Below are positions 35,301 through 44,128 of a DNA stretch of 64,000 nucleotides, in pieces. The notes beneath the pieces are model-generated. The model worked only from the letters and a program-made list of their open reading frames with translations. It had not been told where the DNA came from and did not search any database. How positions within the stretch are numbered: position 1 is the first letter of the stretch; each line of letters begins with the position of its first letter. Source of the stretch: Metaruminococcus_A gallistercoris (GTDB taxonomy: Bacteria > Bacillota > Clostridia > Oscillospirales > Ruminococcaceae); contig CAJFNQ010000005.1 in the NCBI GenBank assembly GCA_904394975.1, positions 1 to 64,000 on the forward strand. Reading direction: 5' to 3'. The position numbers were made by a program, and so were the translations under genes.

Positions 35301-35474
35301 CAAACGGCGTTCCGGTTTGTGTTTCCGGAACAGGGAAACCGGTGAAAATCCGGTACAACCGCCATTACTGTGACCGCCTTTAGCGGTGCGCGCATCAAGC
35401 CATTGGGCAGCTGCCCGAGAAGGCGCGCTCACCCGGCATTTTGCCAGGGCGTAAGTCAGGAGACCGGCCGTTTG
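35301..35474 (+). ncRNA. cobalamin riboswitch aptamer
   Basis: A closing stem is made by CAAACGGC (35301-35308) and GCCGTTTG (35467-35474). Inside are the conserved core elements GGGAAACCGGTGAAAATCC (from 35343) and CTGTGA, and the B12 box AGTCAGGAGACC (35454-35465) leading into GGCC. The order and spacing match the class I AdoCbl riboswitch. It lies between a strong promoter and the cbi/cob operon, so bound cobalamin would reduce expression of the pathway that makes it. Confidence 0.95.
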
Positions 35475-35552
35475 TGTACTGGCACTGTTTTGGCATGGAA
35501 ATGTGTGACCAATGAAGCAACTTCCGCTCAATCGGGTTTCTTTTGCAAATTG

Positions 35553-35586
35553 GCGCGCTTTCCCCATGTGGGAAGGCGCTTTTTTA
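35553..35586 (+). terminator. riboswitch expression-platform terminator
   Basis: GCGC, gap, TTTCCC pair with GGGAA, GGCGC around CATGT, followed by TTTTTT. It stands between the aptamer and cbiK, as expected for transcription-terminating control. An antiterminator partner was not resolved by eye. Confidence 0.85.
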
Positions 35587-35644
35587 TGCCCGGTTTAACA
35601 TGCCTTTTCCGGGTTTAAATACGGCAGTGCTCATGGAGGGTATT

Positions 35645-36427
35645 ATGTGTAAACAGGCAATTTTGGTGGTTAGTTTCGGCACCACCCATGAGGATTCAGA
35701 ACAGAAAACCATTCTCGCCGTGGAGCAGGCAGTGCGCCGGGCGTATCCGTCTTACCGGGTGGCGGGCGCTTACACAAGCGGCATGATCATCCGCTCGCTC
35801 GCAAAACGCGGCCGTGTGGTTGATACGCCCGCGCAGGCGCTGGAAAAGCTGCTCGCGGATGGTGTGACCGATGTGACCATACAGCCGACCCACCTCATCC
35901 CCGGTGATGAATATGACAAACTCTGTGCCGCCGCTGAGCCGTTCCGCGACCGGTTCGAGCATTTTCGAATGGGCAAACCGCTCCTCTATTCCACGGAAGA
36001 TATGCAGCAGGTGGCGGAAATCATCGCGGAAGAGTATGCTCCGGCAGAGGACGAAGTACTCGTTTTGATGGGGCACGGCACCGGGCATCATGTCAACGCG
36101 GTCTATCCCGCGATGGATTATATCTTCAAAGCGCAGGGGCATGCGAACGTTTTTGTGGGAACGGTGGAAGGTTACCCTGATCTGGAGACATTGTGCAGTC
36201 AAGTGAAAAAGGAAACCGGAAAAACACGAGTCACACTGGTTCCGATGATGCTGGTGGCCGGCGACCATGCCAACAACGATATGGCGGGCGATCAGCCCGA
36301 CAGCTGGAAGAATATCTTTGCCCGCGGCGGGTTTGAGGTAAAGACCATCATCCGCGGACTGGGTGAATTAAAGCCGGTGCAGGAGCTTTATCTTAAGCAC
36401 CTCGCGCAGGCGCTTGCGGAGGATTAA
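35645..36427 (+). CDS. cbiK: sirohydrochlorin cobaltochelatase CbiK
   Basis: 260 residues from the ATG at 35645, which has GGAGGG upstream. It inserts Co2+ into sirohydrochlorin, committing it to the cobalt-early B12 route. Typical CbiK features are VVSFGTTHEDSEQKTI near the N-terminus, LIPGDEYDKL near 84, the metal-site MGHGTGHHVNAVYPAMD near 142 and MLVAGDHANNDMAGD near 202. No signal peptide is present, so it is the cytoplasmic form. It is the first gene behind the riboswitch. Confidence 0.96.
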   Translation: MCKQAILVVSFGTTHEDSEQKTILAVEQAVRRAYPSYRVAGAYTSGMIIRSLAKRGRVVDTPAQALEKLLADGVTDVTIQPTHLIPGDEYDKLCAAAEPFRDRFEHFRMGKPLLYSTEDMQQVAEIIAEEYAPAEDEVLVLMGHGTGHHVNAVYPAMDYIFKAQGHANVFVGTVEGYPDLETLCSQVKKETGKTRVTLVPMMLVAGDHANNDMAGDQPDSWKNIFARGGFEVKTIIRGLGELKPVQELYLKHLAQALAED

Positions 36428-36461
36428 ATCGGACGCAGAGGCTAAAAAGGAGGCGGAGCGG

Positions 36462-37592
36462 ATGGCGTTTGAACATTATATCACCCAGGGCGGCAAACGC
36501 CTGCGCTGCGGTTATACCACCGGGACCTGCGCGGCGCTCGCCGCAAAGGCCGCCGCTTTTCTGCTGTTGACCGGGGAGATGCCGAAAACCGTTTCGCTCC
36601 TCACACCAAAGGGGCTTTTGGTGGAGGTTTCCCCGGAGGAGCAGGCGTTTACCGGGGATGCCGCCCGCTGCGCCGTCCGCAAAGACGGCGGAGACGACTG
36701 CGACGCGACCGATGGGCTTTTGATCTGTGCGGAGGTTTCCCGCATTCCGGAAACGGAGTTTCGTGTGGACGGCGGCGCAGGCGTCGGCCGCGTTACCCGC
36801 CCCGGGCTGGAACAGCCGGTGGGAAGCGCCGCCATCAACCGAGTCCCGCGTGAGATGATCCGCAATGCCCTGCGTGAGGCTGCGCGGGCATGCGGCCATG
36901 CGGGCGGACTTTCGGCGGTCATCACGGTGCCGGACGGGGAGCAAGTCGCTCAGAAGACTTTTAACCCGAATCTCGGCATTGTGGGCGGAATCTCGATTTT
37001 GGGCACCAGCGGCATTGTTGAGCCGCAGAGCTTGCAGGCGCTTGTTGACACCATCCGCATCGAAATTGAGGTGCGGGCGGCGGCCGGCGAGAAAAAGCTG
37101 CTCATCACCCCCGGTAATTACGGGGAGGATTTTTTAAAGACCTACCCCGCTCTTTCCGGTGTACAGCCGGTCAAATGCTCCAATTTTATTGGGGATACCC
37201 TCGACTTCGCCATTTCAAACGGGATGCGCACTCTCATGCTGGTGGGGCACATCGGCAAATTGGTGAAGTTAGCGGGTGGTATTATGAACACCCACTCCCG
37301 GTACGCCGACTGCCGTGCGGAGTTGTTTGCGGCGCATGCGGCGCTTGCCGGGGCGGAGACTTCGCTTGTTCGAAAGCTGATGGATTCTAACACGACCGAT
37401 GAAGCCATTGCCCTATTGGACAGCGCATCGCTGCGTGAGCCGGTGCTGGATTCGCTCATGGAGCGCGCCATGCGTGCGGTCCGGCGGCGCGCGGAGGGCG
37501 CGGAAGTGGGGATGATCTGGTTCAGCAACCGTTACGGATTGCTAAACACCTCAGACAATGTTCAAAAACTATGCAGAGAATGGAGCTTATGA
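36462..37592 (+). CDS. cbiD: cobalt-precorrin-5B C1-methyltransferase CbiD
   Basis: 376 residues from the ATG at 36462 (AGGAGG upstream). Methylates C-1 of the corrin ring in the anaerobic pathway. Motifs: LRCGYTTGTCAALAAKAA near 14, NPNLGIVGGISILGTSGIVEP near 172, and GHIGKLVKLAGGIMNTHSRYAD near 264. CbiD is specific to the cobalt-early route, which agrees with CbiK and CbiG in the same operon. Confidence 0.97.
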   Translation: MAFEHYITQGGKRLRCGYTTGTCAALAAKAAAFLLLTGEMPKTVSLLTPKGLLVEVSPEEQAFTGDAARCAVRKDGGDDCDATDGLLICAEVSRIPETEFRVDGGAGVGRVTRPGLEQPVGSAAINRVPREMIRNALREAARACGHAGGLSAVITVPDGEQVAQKTFNPNLGIVGGISILGTSGIVEPQSLQALVDTIRIEIEVRAAAGEKKLLITPGNYGEDFLKTYPALSGVQPVKCSNFIGDTLDFAISNGMRTLMLVGHIGKLVKLAGGIMNTHSRYADCRAELFAAHAALAGAETSLVRKLMDSNTTDEAIALLDSASLREPVLDSLMERAMRAVRRRAEGAEVGMIWFSNRYGLLNTSDNVQKLCREWSL

Positions 37593-37595
37593 TAA

Positions 37596-38288
37596 ATGAA
37601 ACAGGGAATTTTCTACGGGGTCGGCATCGGCCCCGGCGACCCCGAACTGCTCACCATCAAGGCGGCGAAAATCATTGACCGCTGCCCGGTGCTGGCAGTT
37701 CCCAAAACAAAAGACGGGAATACCGTTGCGCTGGATATTGCGTCCGGCGCGTGCGACCTTTCCGGAAAAGAACTCCTTTATCTTTCCTTCCTCATGACGC
37801 GGGACGAGCAGAAGCTGCACGAAAGCCATCTTGCCGCGGCGGAGGAGATCATCCGAAAACTGAATGAGGGAAAAGACGTTGCCATGTTAAACCTCGGTGA
37901 TGTTTCAGTTTACTCCACCTTTTCCTATGTGATGGAGATCATCTCCGCGCGTGGGTACAGCTGTGAGATCATTCCGGGCATTACCAGCTTCTGCGCGGTC
38001 GCCGCGGCATTGAAAACCAGCCTGACCGAGCGGGACAAGCCGCTTCACATCATCCCGGCCGGATATGCGGACCTTGGCGGCGCGTTGGAGCTGCCCGGCA
38101 CCAGAGTGCTGATGAAAGCGGGAAAATCGTTTCCGGCGGTACAGCAGGCGTTGGACGAAAAAGGGCTGTTAAAACATGCGGCCATGGTGCAGGACTGCTG
38201 TATGGAAAATGAAACGGTTTACCCTTCGCTGGAAGACGTTGATATAGGCGAGACCGGTTATTTCACAACTGTCATTGTAAAGGAATGA
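37596..38288 (+). CDS. cbiL: cobalt-precorrin-2 C20-methyltransferase CbiL
   Basis: 230 residues of the tetrapyrrole methylase fold: FYGVGIGPGDPELLTIKAAK near 6-25, LNLGDVSVYSTFSYV near 97, and IIPGITSFCAVAAAL near 121. The GDVSVYSTF form at the SAM loop is characteristic of CbiL/CobI. It follows cbiD by 3 bp and precedes cbiF by 4 bp. Confidence 0.95.
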   Translation: MKQGIFYGVGIGPGDPELLTIKAAKIIDRCPVLAVPKTKDGNTVALDIASGACDLSGKELLYLSFLMTRDEQKLHESHLAAAEEIIRKLNEGKDVAMLNLGDVSVYSTFSYVMEIISARGYSCEIIPGITSFCAVAAALKTSLTERDKPLHIIPAGYADLGGALELPGTRVLMKAGKSFPAVQQALDEKGLLKHAAMVQDCCMENETVYPSLEDVDIGETGYFTTVIVKE

Positions 38289-38292
38289 GAAT

Positions 38293-39048
38293 ATGGTTCA
38301 TTTTGTAGGCGCGGGAAGCGGCGCTCCCGATCTGATCACCGTGCGGGGGGCAAAGCTCCTTTCGCAGGCGGATGTCATCATCTATGCAGGAAGTCTGGTC
38401 AATCCCGCACTGCTTGATTATGCCAAAGCCGAATGTGAAATTTACAACAGCGCGGAAATGACGCTGGAACAGGTGCTCTCGGTGATCCGGAAAGCGGAGT
38501 CGGAAGGGAAGATGACCGTCCGCCTGCACACCGGCGACCCTTGCCTTTACGGGGCGATCCGGGAACAGATCGATGTGCTGGAGCAGGAGGGGATCGCCTG
38601 GAAGGTGACGCCCGGTGTATCCAGCTTCTGCGGTGCGGCGTCGGCTCTCGGCGCGGAATACACCCTGCCGGGCGTTAGCCAGAGCGTTATCATCACCCGC
38701 ATGGCGGGGCGCACACCGGTTCCGGAGCGGGAACAGCTCGCTGCGCTTGCCGCGCACGGAACTTCCATGGTGCTGTTTTTGAGCACCGGACTGCTCGGCG
38801 TGCTCACCGAAGAACTGCTTAAAGGGGCATATACCGCGCAGACGCCGGCGGCTATCGTGTATAAAGCGACCTGGCCGGAAGAAAAGGTGTTCCGTTGTAC
38901 CGTGGGTACATTGGAAGAGACCGCGCGGGAAAATAATATCACCAAAACGGCTTTGATTCTGGTCGGAGACTTTTTAAATAGCCCGTATGAGCGTTCCAAA
39001 CTGTACGACCCGGATTTCACCACCGAATTCCGCAAAGGGAGAGGATGA
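38293..39048 (+). CDS. cbiF: cobalt-precorrin-4 C11-methyltransferase CbiF
   Basis: 251 residues. HFVGAGSGAPDLITVRGAKLL near the N-terminus, IYAGSLVNPALL near 32, LHTGDPCLYGAIREQ near 77, and VTPGVSSFCGAASALGAEYTLPG near 104 match the CbiF/CobM subgroup. It methylates C-11 before ring contraction is completed by CbiG. Confidence 0.96.
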   Translation: MVHFVGAGSGAPDLITVRGAKLLSQADVIIYAGSLVNPALLDYAKAECEIYNSAEMTLEQVLSVIRKAESEGKMTVRLHTGDPCLYGAIREQIDVLEQEGIAWKVTPGVSSFCGAASALGAEYTLPGVSQSVIITRMAGRTPVPEREQLAALAAHGTSMVLFLSTGLLGVLTEELLKGAYTAQTPAAIVYKATWPEEKVFRCTVGTLEETARENNITKTALILVGDFLNSPYERSKLYDPDFTTEFRKGRG

Positions 39049-39049
39049 T

Positions 39050-40054
39050 ATGAAGCTTTCCGCCGCGGCGTTTACCGCAAAAGGGGAACGGCTCGCAGAA
39101 AAGATTGCCGAATGGATGCGCCGGGATAATTGGGACTGCACCGTCACCCGGGTGGGACGGACGGGGAACTGCACCTTGGCGCAGTTTACACAGACCGCTT
39201 TTGAAAGCTCGGACGCACTGTTATTTGTTGGCGCCGTGGGAATCGCGGTGCGGGCGGTGGCCCCCCATTTGAACAGCAAGGCGTCTGACCCTGCTGTTCT
39301 TTCGGTGGATGAACTGGGCCGGTTCGTCATCCCGCTGGCGGGAGGGCACATCGGCGGGGGGAACCGGCTGGCGGAGCGGATTGCCGAACAGATTGGCGCA
39401 ACGCCGGTCGTCACCACGGCGACCGACATCAACGGCGTGTTTGCGGTGGACAGCTGGGCGGTCTCTCAAAAGCTTGTAGTAATGAACCCGCCTGCTATCA
39501 AGCGGGTGTCGTCTGCGCTCCTTGCGGGGCAGAGTGTTTCGCTGTTCAGCGCGTTCCCTGTTTCTGGAGAACTTCCCGCCGGGGTGCGCTTTGCAAAAAA
39601 AGAGGAGGCGGATGTGGTCATCGACCTGTTTACCCCCGAACGCAAGGAAATGCTCTTTCTTGCGCCGAAGGCGCTGGTGCTCGGCATTGGGTGCCGGAAG
39701 GGCATTTCAGAGCAGGCGGTGGAGGCGGCGGTGGAGCAGGTGCTTTCGGCGCATCATCTGCCGGTTAAAGCGGTGTGTGGTGTTTACAGCATCGACCTGA
39801 AAGCGGAGGAACTCGGCCTTACATCCTATTGCCAAAAATATGGCTTCCCCTTTCAAACCTTTTCCGCGGAGCAGCTTGCCGCTTTGAAGGGAGCGTTTTC
39901 CGCTTCCGCGTTTGTTTCCGGTGTCACCGGTGTGGATAACGTGTGTGAACGCAGCGCTGTGCTGGGCAGCGGCGGAACCCTTCTTATTGAGAAACAAGCG
40001 TGTCACGGTGTGACCGTTGCGGCTGCGGCTTGCCCGGTCAGCCTTTCATTTTAG
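39050..40054 (+). CDS. cbiG: cobalt-precorrin-5A hydrolase CbiG
   Basis: 334 residues from the ATG at 39050, one base after the cbiF stop. It opens the delta-lactone and releases acetaldehyde, a step found only in the anaerobic pathway. Motifs: FVGAVGIAVRAVAPHLNSKASDPAVL near 62, IPLAGGHIGGGNRLAE near 96, and the C-terminal domain with LVLGIGCRKGIS near 207 and SIDLKAEELGL near 248. Confidence 0.95.
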   Translation: MKLSAAAFTAKGERLAEKIAEWMRRDNWDCTVTRVGRTGNCTLAQFTQTAFESSDALLFVGAVGIAVRAVAPHLNSKASDPAVLSVDELGRFVIPLAGGHIGGGNRLAERIAEQIGATPVVTTATDINGVFAVDSWAVSQKLVVMNPPAIKRVSSALLAGQSVSLFSAFPVSGELPAGVRFAKKEEADVVIDLFTPERKEMLFLAPKALVLGIGCRKGISEQAVEAAVEQVLSAHHLPVKAVCGVYSIDLKAEELGLTSYCQKYGFPFQTFSAEQLAALKGAFSASAFVSGVTGVDNVCERSAVLGSGGTLLIEKQACHGVTVAAAACPVSLSF

Positions 40055-40063
40055 GAGTGTGTT

Positions 40064-40798
40064 ATGAAACAGATTTATGTTGTCGGAATCGGGCCGGGTC
40101 ATCCGGATGGGATGACCTTTGAAGCACGCCGTGCGCTGGAGCGTTCCGATGTGCTTTGCGGCTATACCGTTTATGTAGACTTGATCAAAGACAGTTTTCC
40201 GGAAAAAGAGGTGCTCTCCACCCCTATGAAGCAGGAGATCGCCCGCTGCCGTGCGGCGCTGGAGCTTGCGAACAGCGGCAGGACCGTTGCCATGGTGTGC
40301 AGCGGAGACGCTGGCGTGTACGGCATGGCCTGCCTGATTTTGAAGCTGGGCGAGGAATACCCGGACGTTGCGGTCGAGGTCGTGCCCGGTGTGACTGCTG
40401 CACTTTCCGGCGCGGCGGTGCTCGGCGCTCCGCTTTCGCACGATTTCGCGTTAATTTCGCTCAGCGACCTGCTCACCCCGTGGGAGATGATCGAAAAACG
40501 TCTGGATGCCGCCGCCTCGGCGGATTTTGTGCTCTGCTTATATAATCCATCCAGCAAAAAACGAGCGGATTACTTAAAGCGCGCCTGCGATATTGTTCTG
40601 CGCCACCGCGCGCCGGAAACGGTTTGCGGATATGTGCGCAGCATTGGGCGGGAGGGGCAGGAAAGCCGTGTGCTGAGTCTTGCTGAACTGCGTGAGACCC
40701 CGGTGGATATGTTCACTACCGTTTTCATCGGTTCCAGCACCACAGAAACCCTTTCCGGCCGGATGGTCACCCCGCGCGGCTATGAGAAAAAGCTATGA
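40064..40798 (+). CDS. cbiH: cobalt-factor III/precorrin-3 C17-methyltransferase CbiH
   Basis: 244 residues. VVGIGPGHPDGMTFEARRALERSDV near the N-terminus, GYTVYVDLIKD near 32, VCSGDAGVYGMACL near 79, and VVPGVTAALSGAAVLGAPLSHDF near 106 match CbiH/CobJ, which methylates C-17 and drives ring contraction. LCLYNPSSKKR near 160 is also typical. There is no extra ferredoxin-type iron-sulfur domain. It overlaps cbiJ by 4 bp. Confidence 0.95.
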   Translation: MKQIYVVGIGPGHPDGMTFEARRALERSDVLCGYTVYVDLIKDSFPEKEVLSTPMKQEIARCRAALELANSGRTVAMVCSGDAGVYGMACLILKLGEEYPDVAVEVVPGVTAALSGAAVLGAPLSHDFALISLSDLLTPWEMIEKRLDAAASADFVLCLYNPSSKKRADYLKRACDIVLRHRAPETVCGYVRSIGREGQESRVLSLAELRETPVDMFTTVFIGSSTTETLSGRMVTPRGYEKKL

Positions 40799-41553
40799 AA
40801 AAGGTCATACTGTTCGGCGGTACATCGGAAGGGCGTGAGCTCGCTTGTAAGCTCTCCTTGCTGCCGCTCACGCTCACGGTTTCGGTTGCCACCGATTACG
40901 GCGCGGAGCTTTTGGAGGGGATTCCCGGCATTACGGTGCTCACCGGGCGGCTGGACGCAGAAGAGATGGTGGGTTTGTTCCGGCGGGAAGGTTATCTTCT
41001 TGCGGTGGATGCGACCCACCCGTACGCAACGGCTGTCTCGAAGAATATCCGCTTTGCCTGCCGTGAAGCGAATATCCCTCTGCTGCGGCTGGTGCGGGAA
41101 AAACAGGCGGCGGATGGCGCTGTGACCTGCAAGGATGCGCAGGAGGCGGCGGCATATTTGAAAGAGAAGCCGGGCAATATCCTGCTGACGACCGGCAGCA
41201 AGGAATTGGAACCGTATACACATATTCCGGACTATGCAGACCGGGTGTTTGTGCGGGTGCTCCCCACAGCGGAGGCGCTTGATAAATGCCTGTCGCTCGG
41301 GTTTCATCCATCGCACATCATCGCCATGCAGGGACCGTTTGGAAAGGAGCTCAACGAAGCCATCTTCCGGCAGTTTGATATCCGCCTGACGGTGACCAAG
41401 GACGGGGGCGCGGCCGCCCGGTTTGAAGAGAAGCTGGAAGCCGCAAAAGCGTGCGGCGTTCAAACGGTCGTTCTCGCGCGCCCGGAGGAGGACGGCCTTT
41501 CCGAACAGGCAATATATGAAAAAATTGTTGGATTACTGGAGGAACAAGCATGA
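40795..41553 (+). CDS. cbiJ: cobalt-precorrin-6A reductase CbiJ
   Basis: 252 residues. An N-terminal FGGTSEGRELACKL near 6-19 nucleotide-binding motif, VDATHPYATAVSKNIRFAC near 76, LLTTGSKELEPYT near 126, and MQGPFGKELNEA near 181 define the CbiJ/CobK reductase, which reduces the corrin macrocycle with NADH or NADPH. It overlaps cbiET by 4 bp. Confidence 0.95.
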   Translation: MKKVILFGGTSEGRELACKLSLLPLTLTVSVATDYGAELLEGIPGITVLTGRLDAEEMVGLFRREGYLLAVDATHPYATAVSKNIRFACREANIPLLRLVREKQAADGAVTCKDAQEAAAYLKEKPGNILLTTGSKELEPYTHIPDYADRVFVRVLPTAEALDKCLSLGFHPSHIIAMQGPFGKELNEAIFRQFDIRLTVTKDGGAAARFEEKLEAAKACGVQTVVLARPEEDGLSEQAIYEKIVGLLEEQA

Positions 41554-42764
41554 AGGTCACGCTGGTCGGCATTGGCATGGGAAATCCGAATAACCTCACG
41601 GTCAAAGGACTTCGCGCGCTGGAACGCGCTTCGGTCATTGTGGGCGCCGGGCGGATGCTTTCCGCTCTTCCCGAAACCTGTACCCAAAACCGCGTTTCGC
41701 TCATCCGCGCGGAAGAGATTGCCGGATACCTAAAGACTTGCGGCCTGCCGGATGCCTGTGTGGCGTTCAGCGGTGACACCGGCTTTTACAGCGGCGCTTT
41801 CACCCTCCGCCCTTTGCTGGAATCGTTTTGCGAGGTGGAGACCCTGTGCGGTATCACGACCGTGCAGTACCTTTCATCCCGGTGTGGCATCCCGTGGCAG
41901 GACGCACATCTGGTGAGCGCGCACGGCAGAGCATGCGACCCGGTAGCTGAACTGCTCGGTCATCCCTCCTGTTTCTTTTTGACGGATGGGCAGATGACGC
42001 CGAAGAAAATCTGCACCCTGCTGTGTGAGGCGGGGCTGGGTGAAACAAGAGTAATCGTGGGAGAGCGGCTTTCCTACCCGGAAGAGCGGGTGTGGGACGG
42101 TACCGCACAGGAGCTTTCCGGGCGGGAATACGCCTCGCTCAGCGCCGTATGGGCATTTGTCGGAGAGAACCTCTCCGCCTCCCGCTGTGCCCACGGCCTG
42201 CCGGATGAATGCTTCATCAGAGGCGGAACCCCCATGACCAAGCAGGAGGTGCGCAGTGTCGTACTTTCCAAGCTGGGCGTCGGTGAGCGGGATACTCTGT
42301 GGGATGTCGGCGCAGGCACCGGTTCAGTCTCGGTGGAGATGGCGCTGCTCGCACGGCGTGGCCGGGTGTATGCCGTTGAGCGGGATGAAGAAGCGCTTTC
42401 GCTCATCCGGCAAAACAAAGAGAAATTTTCTCTTCCAAACCTGACTGTGGTGGAAGGAAGCGCACCACAGGCATTGCAGGAACTTCCTGCGCCGGACGCT
42501 GTGTTCCTAGGCGGAACGGGCGGCAGCATGGAAGTGTCGCTCGCGCTTGCGGCAGAGAAAAACCCGCGGGTTCGGGTGGCGGCGACTGCCATTGTGCTGC
42601 AAAACGCTGTGCGGGCCGTGGAAGGCATGCGCTCGCTCGGGTTCCAAAAGGTGGAGCTCATCCAGCTTTCGGTCAGCCGCAACCGGGAGACCTCTTCCGG
42701 CGATATGATGATTGCCCAGAACCCCATTTACCTGATCACCGGGCAGGGGGGCGGAATGTCATGA
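41550..42764 (+). CDS. cbiET: fused cobalt-precorrin-7 C5-methyltransferase / cobalt-precorrin-6B C15-methyltransferase (CbiE-CbiT)
   Basis: 404 residues. Residues 1-200 are CbiE (TLVGIGMGNPNNLTVKGLRAL near the N-terminus, FSGDTGFYSGAF near 73). Residues about 215-400 are CbiT, a class I methyltransferase with decarboxylase role (LWDVGAGTGSVSVEMALLA near 250, VYAVERDEEALSLI near 272, FLGGTGGSMEVSL near 318). The fusion corresponds to CobL of the aerobic pathway and is common in Firmicutes. GGAGGAA precedes the ATG. Confidence 0.96.
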   Translation: MKVTLVGIGMGNPNNLTVKGLRALERASVIVGAGRMLSALPETCTQNRVSLIRAEEIAGYLKTCGLPDACVAFSGDTGFYSGAFTLRPLLESFCEVETLCGITTVQYLSSRCGIPWQDAHLVSAHGRACDPVAELLGHPSCFFLTDGQMTPKKICTLLCEAGLGETRVIVGERLSYPEERVWDGTAQELSGREYASLSAVWAFVGENLSASRCAHGLPDECFIRGGTPMTKQEVRSVVLSKLGVGERDTLWDVGAGTGSVSVEMALLARRGRVYAVERDEEALSLIRQNKEKFSLPNLTVVEGSAPQALQELPAPDAVFLGGTGGSMEVSLALAAEKNPRVRVAATAIVLQNAVRAVEGMRSLGFQKVELIQLSVSRNRETSSGDMMIAQNPIYLITGQGGGMS

Positions 42765-44128
42765 GCGTTCACATCCCCCGCCTGATGCTTGCCGCGCCCA
42801 TGAGCGGCAGTGGAAAGACCACCCTGACCTGCGCGCTGCTCCGCGCCCTGCAAAAGATGGGCGAGACCCCTTCCGCGTTCAAGTGCGGGCCGGATTACAT
42901 CGACCCGATGTTCCACACCCGTGTCACAGGCGCGGAATGCTGTAATCTGGACCTGTTTTTTACCGAGGAGGAAACGGCAAAAGGCCTGCTTGCGGAACAC
43001 GCGCAGAAAAGCTGTGTTGCGGTGTTCGAAGGAGTCATGGGGTATTATGACGGGGTCGGCGGAAAAGAGCCCGCCAGCAGTTATGACCTTGCCAGAGCAA
43101 CCCGCACTCCGGTGGTGCTGGTGGTGAATCCGAAGGGTGCTTCCCTGTCTTTGGCGGCTCTGGTGCGCGGGTTTGCGCAGTTCCGGCCGGAGGCGAATAT
43201 TCAGGGGATTATACTAAACCGCTGTACCCGTTCCCTTTGTGAAATGCTCACCCCTCTTTTGGAGGAGGAGACTGGTATCCCGGTTCTGGGGTTTTTGCCG
43301 GAACTTCCCGAATGCCGAATCGAGAGCCGGCATTTAGGGCTGGTGACTGCCGGGGAAATCGCCGACCTGCGGGAGCGGGTCGAACGCTTGGCGGATGAAC
43401 TCATGCACAGTGCCGACTTAAACCGCCTTGTGGAGCTCGCCCGGTCGGCTCCGACTCTGGATGCCAAATTGCCCGCGGTTTCCCCGGTCACGGATGGAAA
43501 GCCGCGAATCGCGGTGGCGCGGGATGAAGCCTTCTGCTTTTATTATGAGGATAATCTCCGCCTGCTTGAGAAACTGGGCGCGGAACTCAGCTTTTTCAGC
43601 CCGCTTCGGGACGAAGCGCTTCCACCGGATAGCTGTGCGCTTTACATTGGCGGCGGTTATCCGGAACTGTACGCGGAAGCTCTTTCCCGCAACACGGCCA
43701 TGCGGGACGCGGTGCGTTCGGCGGTTTTGGGCGGGATGCCGACCGTTGCCGAGTGCGGCGGGTTCCAGTACCTGCAACAGCGTTTGAAAGATACGAATGG
43801 TGTTTTGTTCGATATGGTCGGAGCGATTGCTTCCGAAAGTTTTCCAACCGGCCGGCTTTCCCGGTTTGGGTATGTGACCCTCACCGCGCAGCAGGATACT
43901 CTGCTGTGCAAAAAGGGGGAGAAGATTCGCGCGCATGAGTTTCACTACTGGGACAGCACCGTCTGCGGCGATGGGTTTATAGCGAAAAAGCCGGGCGGCA
44001 AGCGCAGCTGGAACTGCGTTGTCGCGCAGAAAAACCTGTTTGCCGGGTACCCGCACCTGTATTTTTACAGCAACCCGGCATTCGCGAAACATTTTGTCCG
44101 TGTGGCAGAGGAGTATCAAAAAAGATGA
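42761..44128 (+). CDS. cbiA: cobyrinate a,c-diamide synthase CbiA
   Basis: 455 residues. An ATP-binding N-terminal domain (LAAPMSGSGKTTLTCALLRAL near 9, FKCGPDYIDPMFH near 40, EGVMGYYDGVGG near 89) is joined to a glutamine amidotransferase domain from about 245, with the catalytic cysteine in TVAECGGFQYLQQ near 328. It amidates the a and c side chains. It overlaps both neighbours by 4 bp. Confidence 0.97.
   Translation: MSVHIPRLMLAAPMSGSGKTTLTCALLRALQKMGETPSAFKCGPDYIDPMFHTRVTGAECCNLDLFFTEEETAKGLLAEHAQKSCVAVFEGVMGYYDGVGGKEPASSYDLARATRTPVVLVVNPKGASLSLAALVRGFAQFRPEANIQGIILNRCTRSLCEMLTPLLEEETGIPVLGFLPELPECRIESRHLGLVTAGEIADLRERVERLADELMHSADLNRLVELARSAPTLDAKLPAVSPVTDGKPRIAVARDEAFCFYYEDNLRLLEKLGAELSFFSPLRDEALPPDSCALYIGGGYPELYAEALSRNTAMRDAVRSAVLGGMPTVAECGGFQYLQQRLKDTNGVLFDMVGAIASESFPTGRLSRFGYVTLTAQQDTLLCKKGEKIRAHEFHYWDSTVCGDGFIAKKPGGKRSWNCVVAQKNLFAGYPHLYFYSNPAFAKHFVRVAEEYQKR

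Noticed and set aside
35301..35474. Initially considered as protein coding (a frame runs through 35370-35618)
   Set aside because: The core bases, B12 box and closing stem are those of a cobalamin riboswitch.
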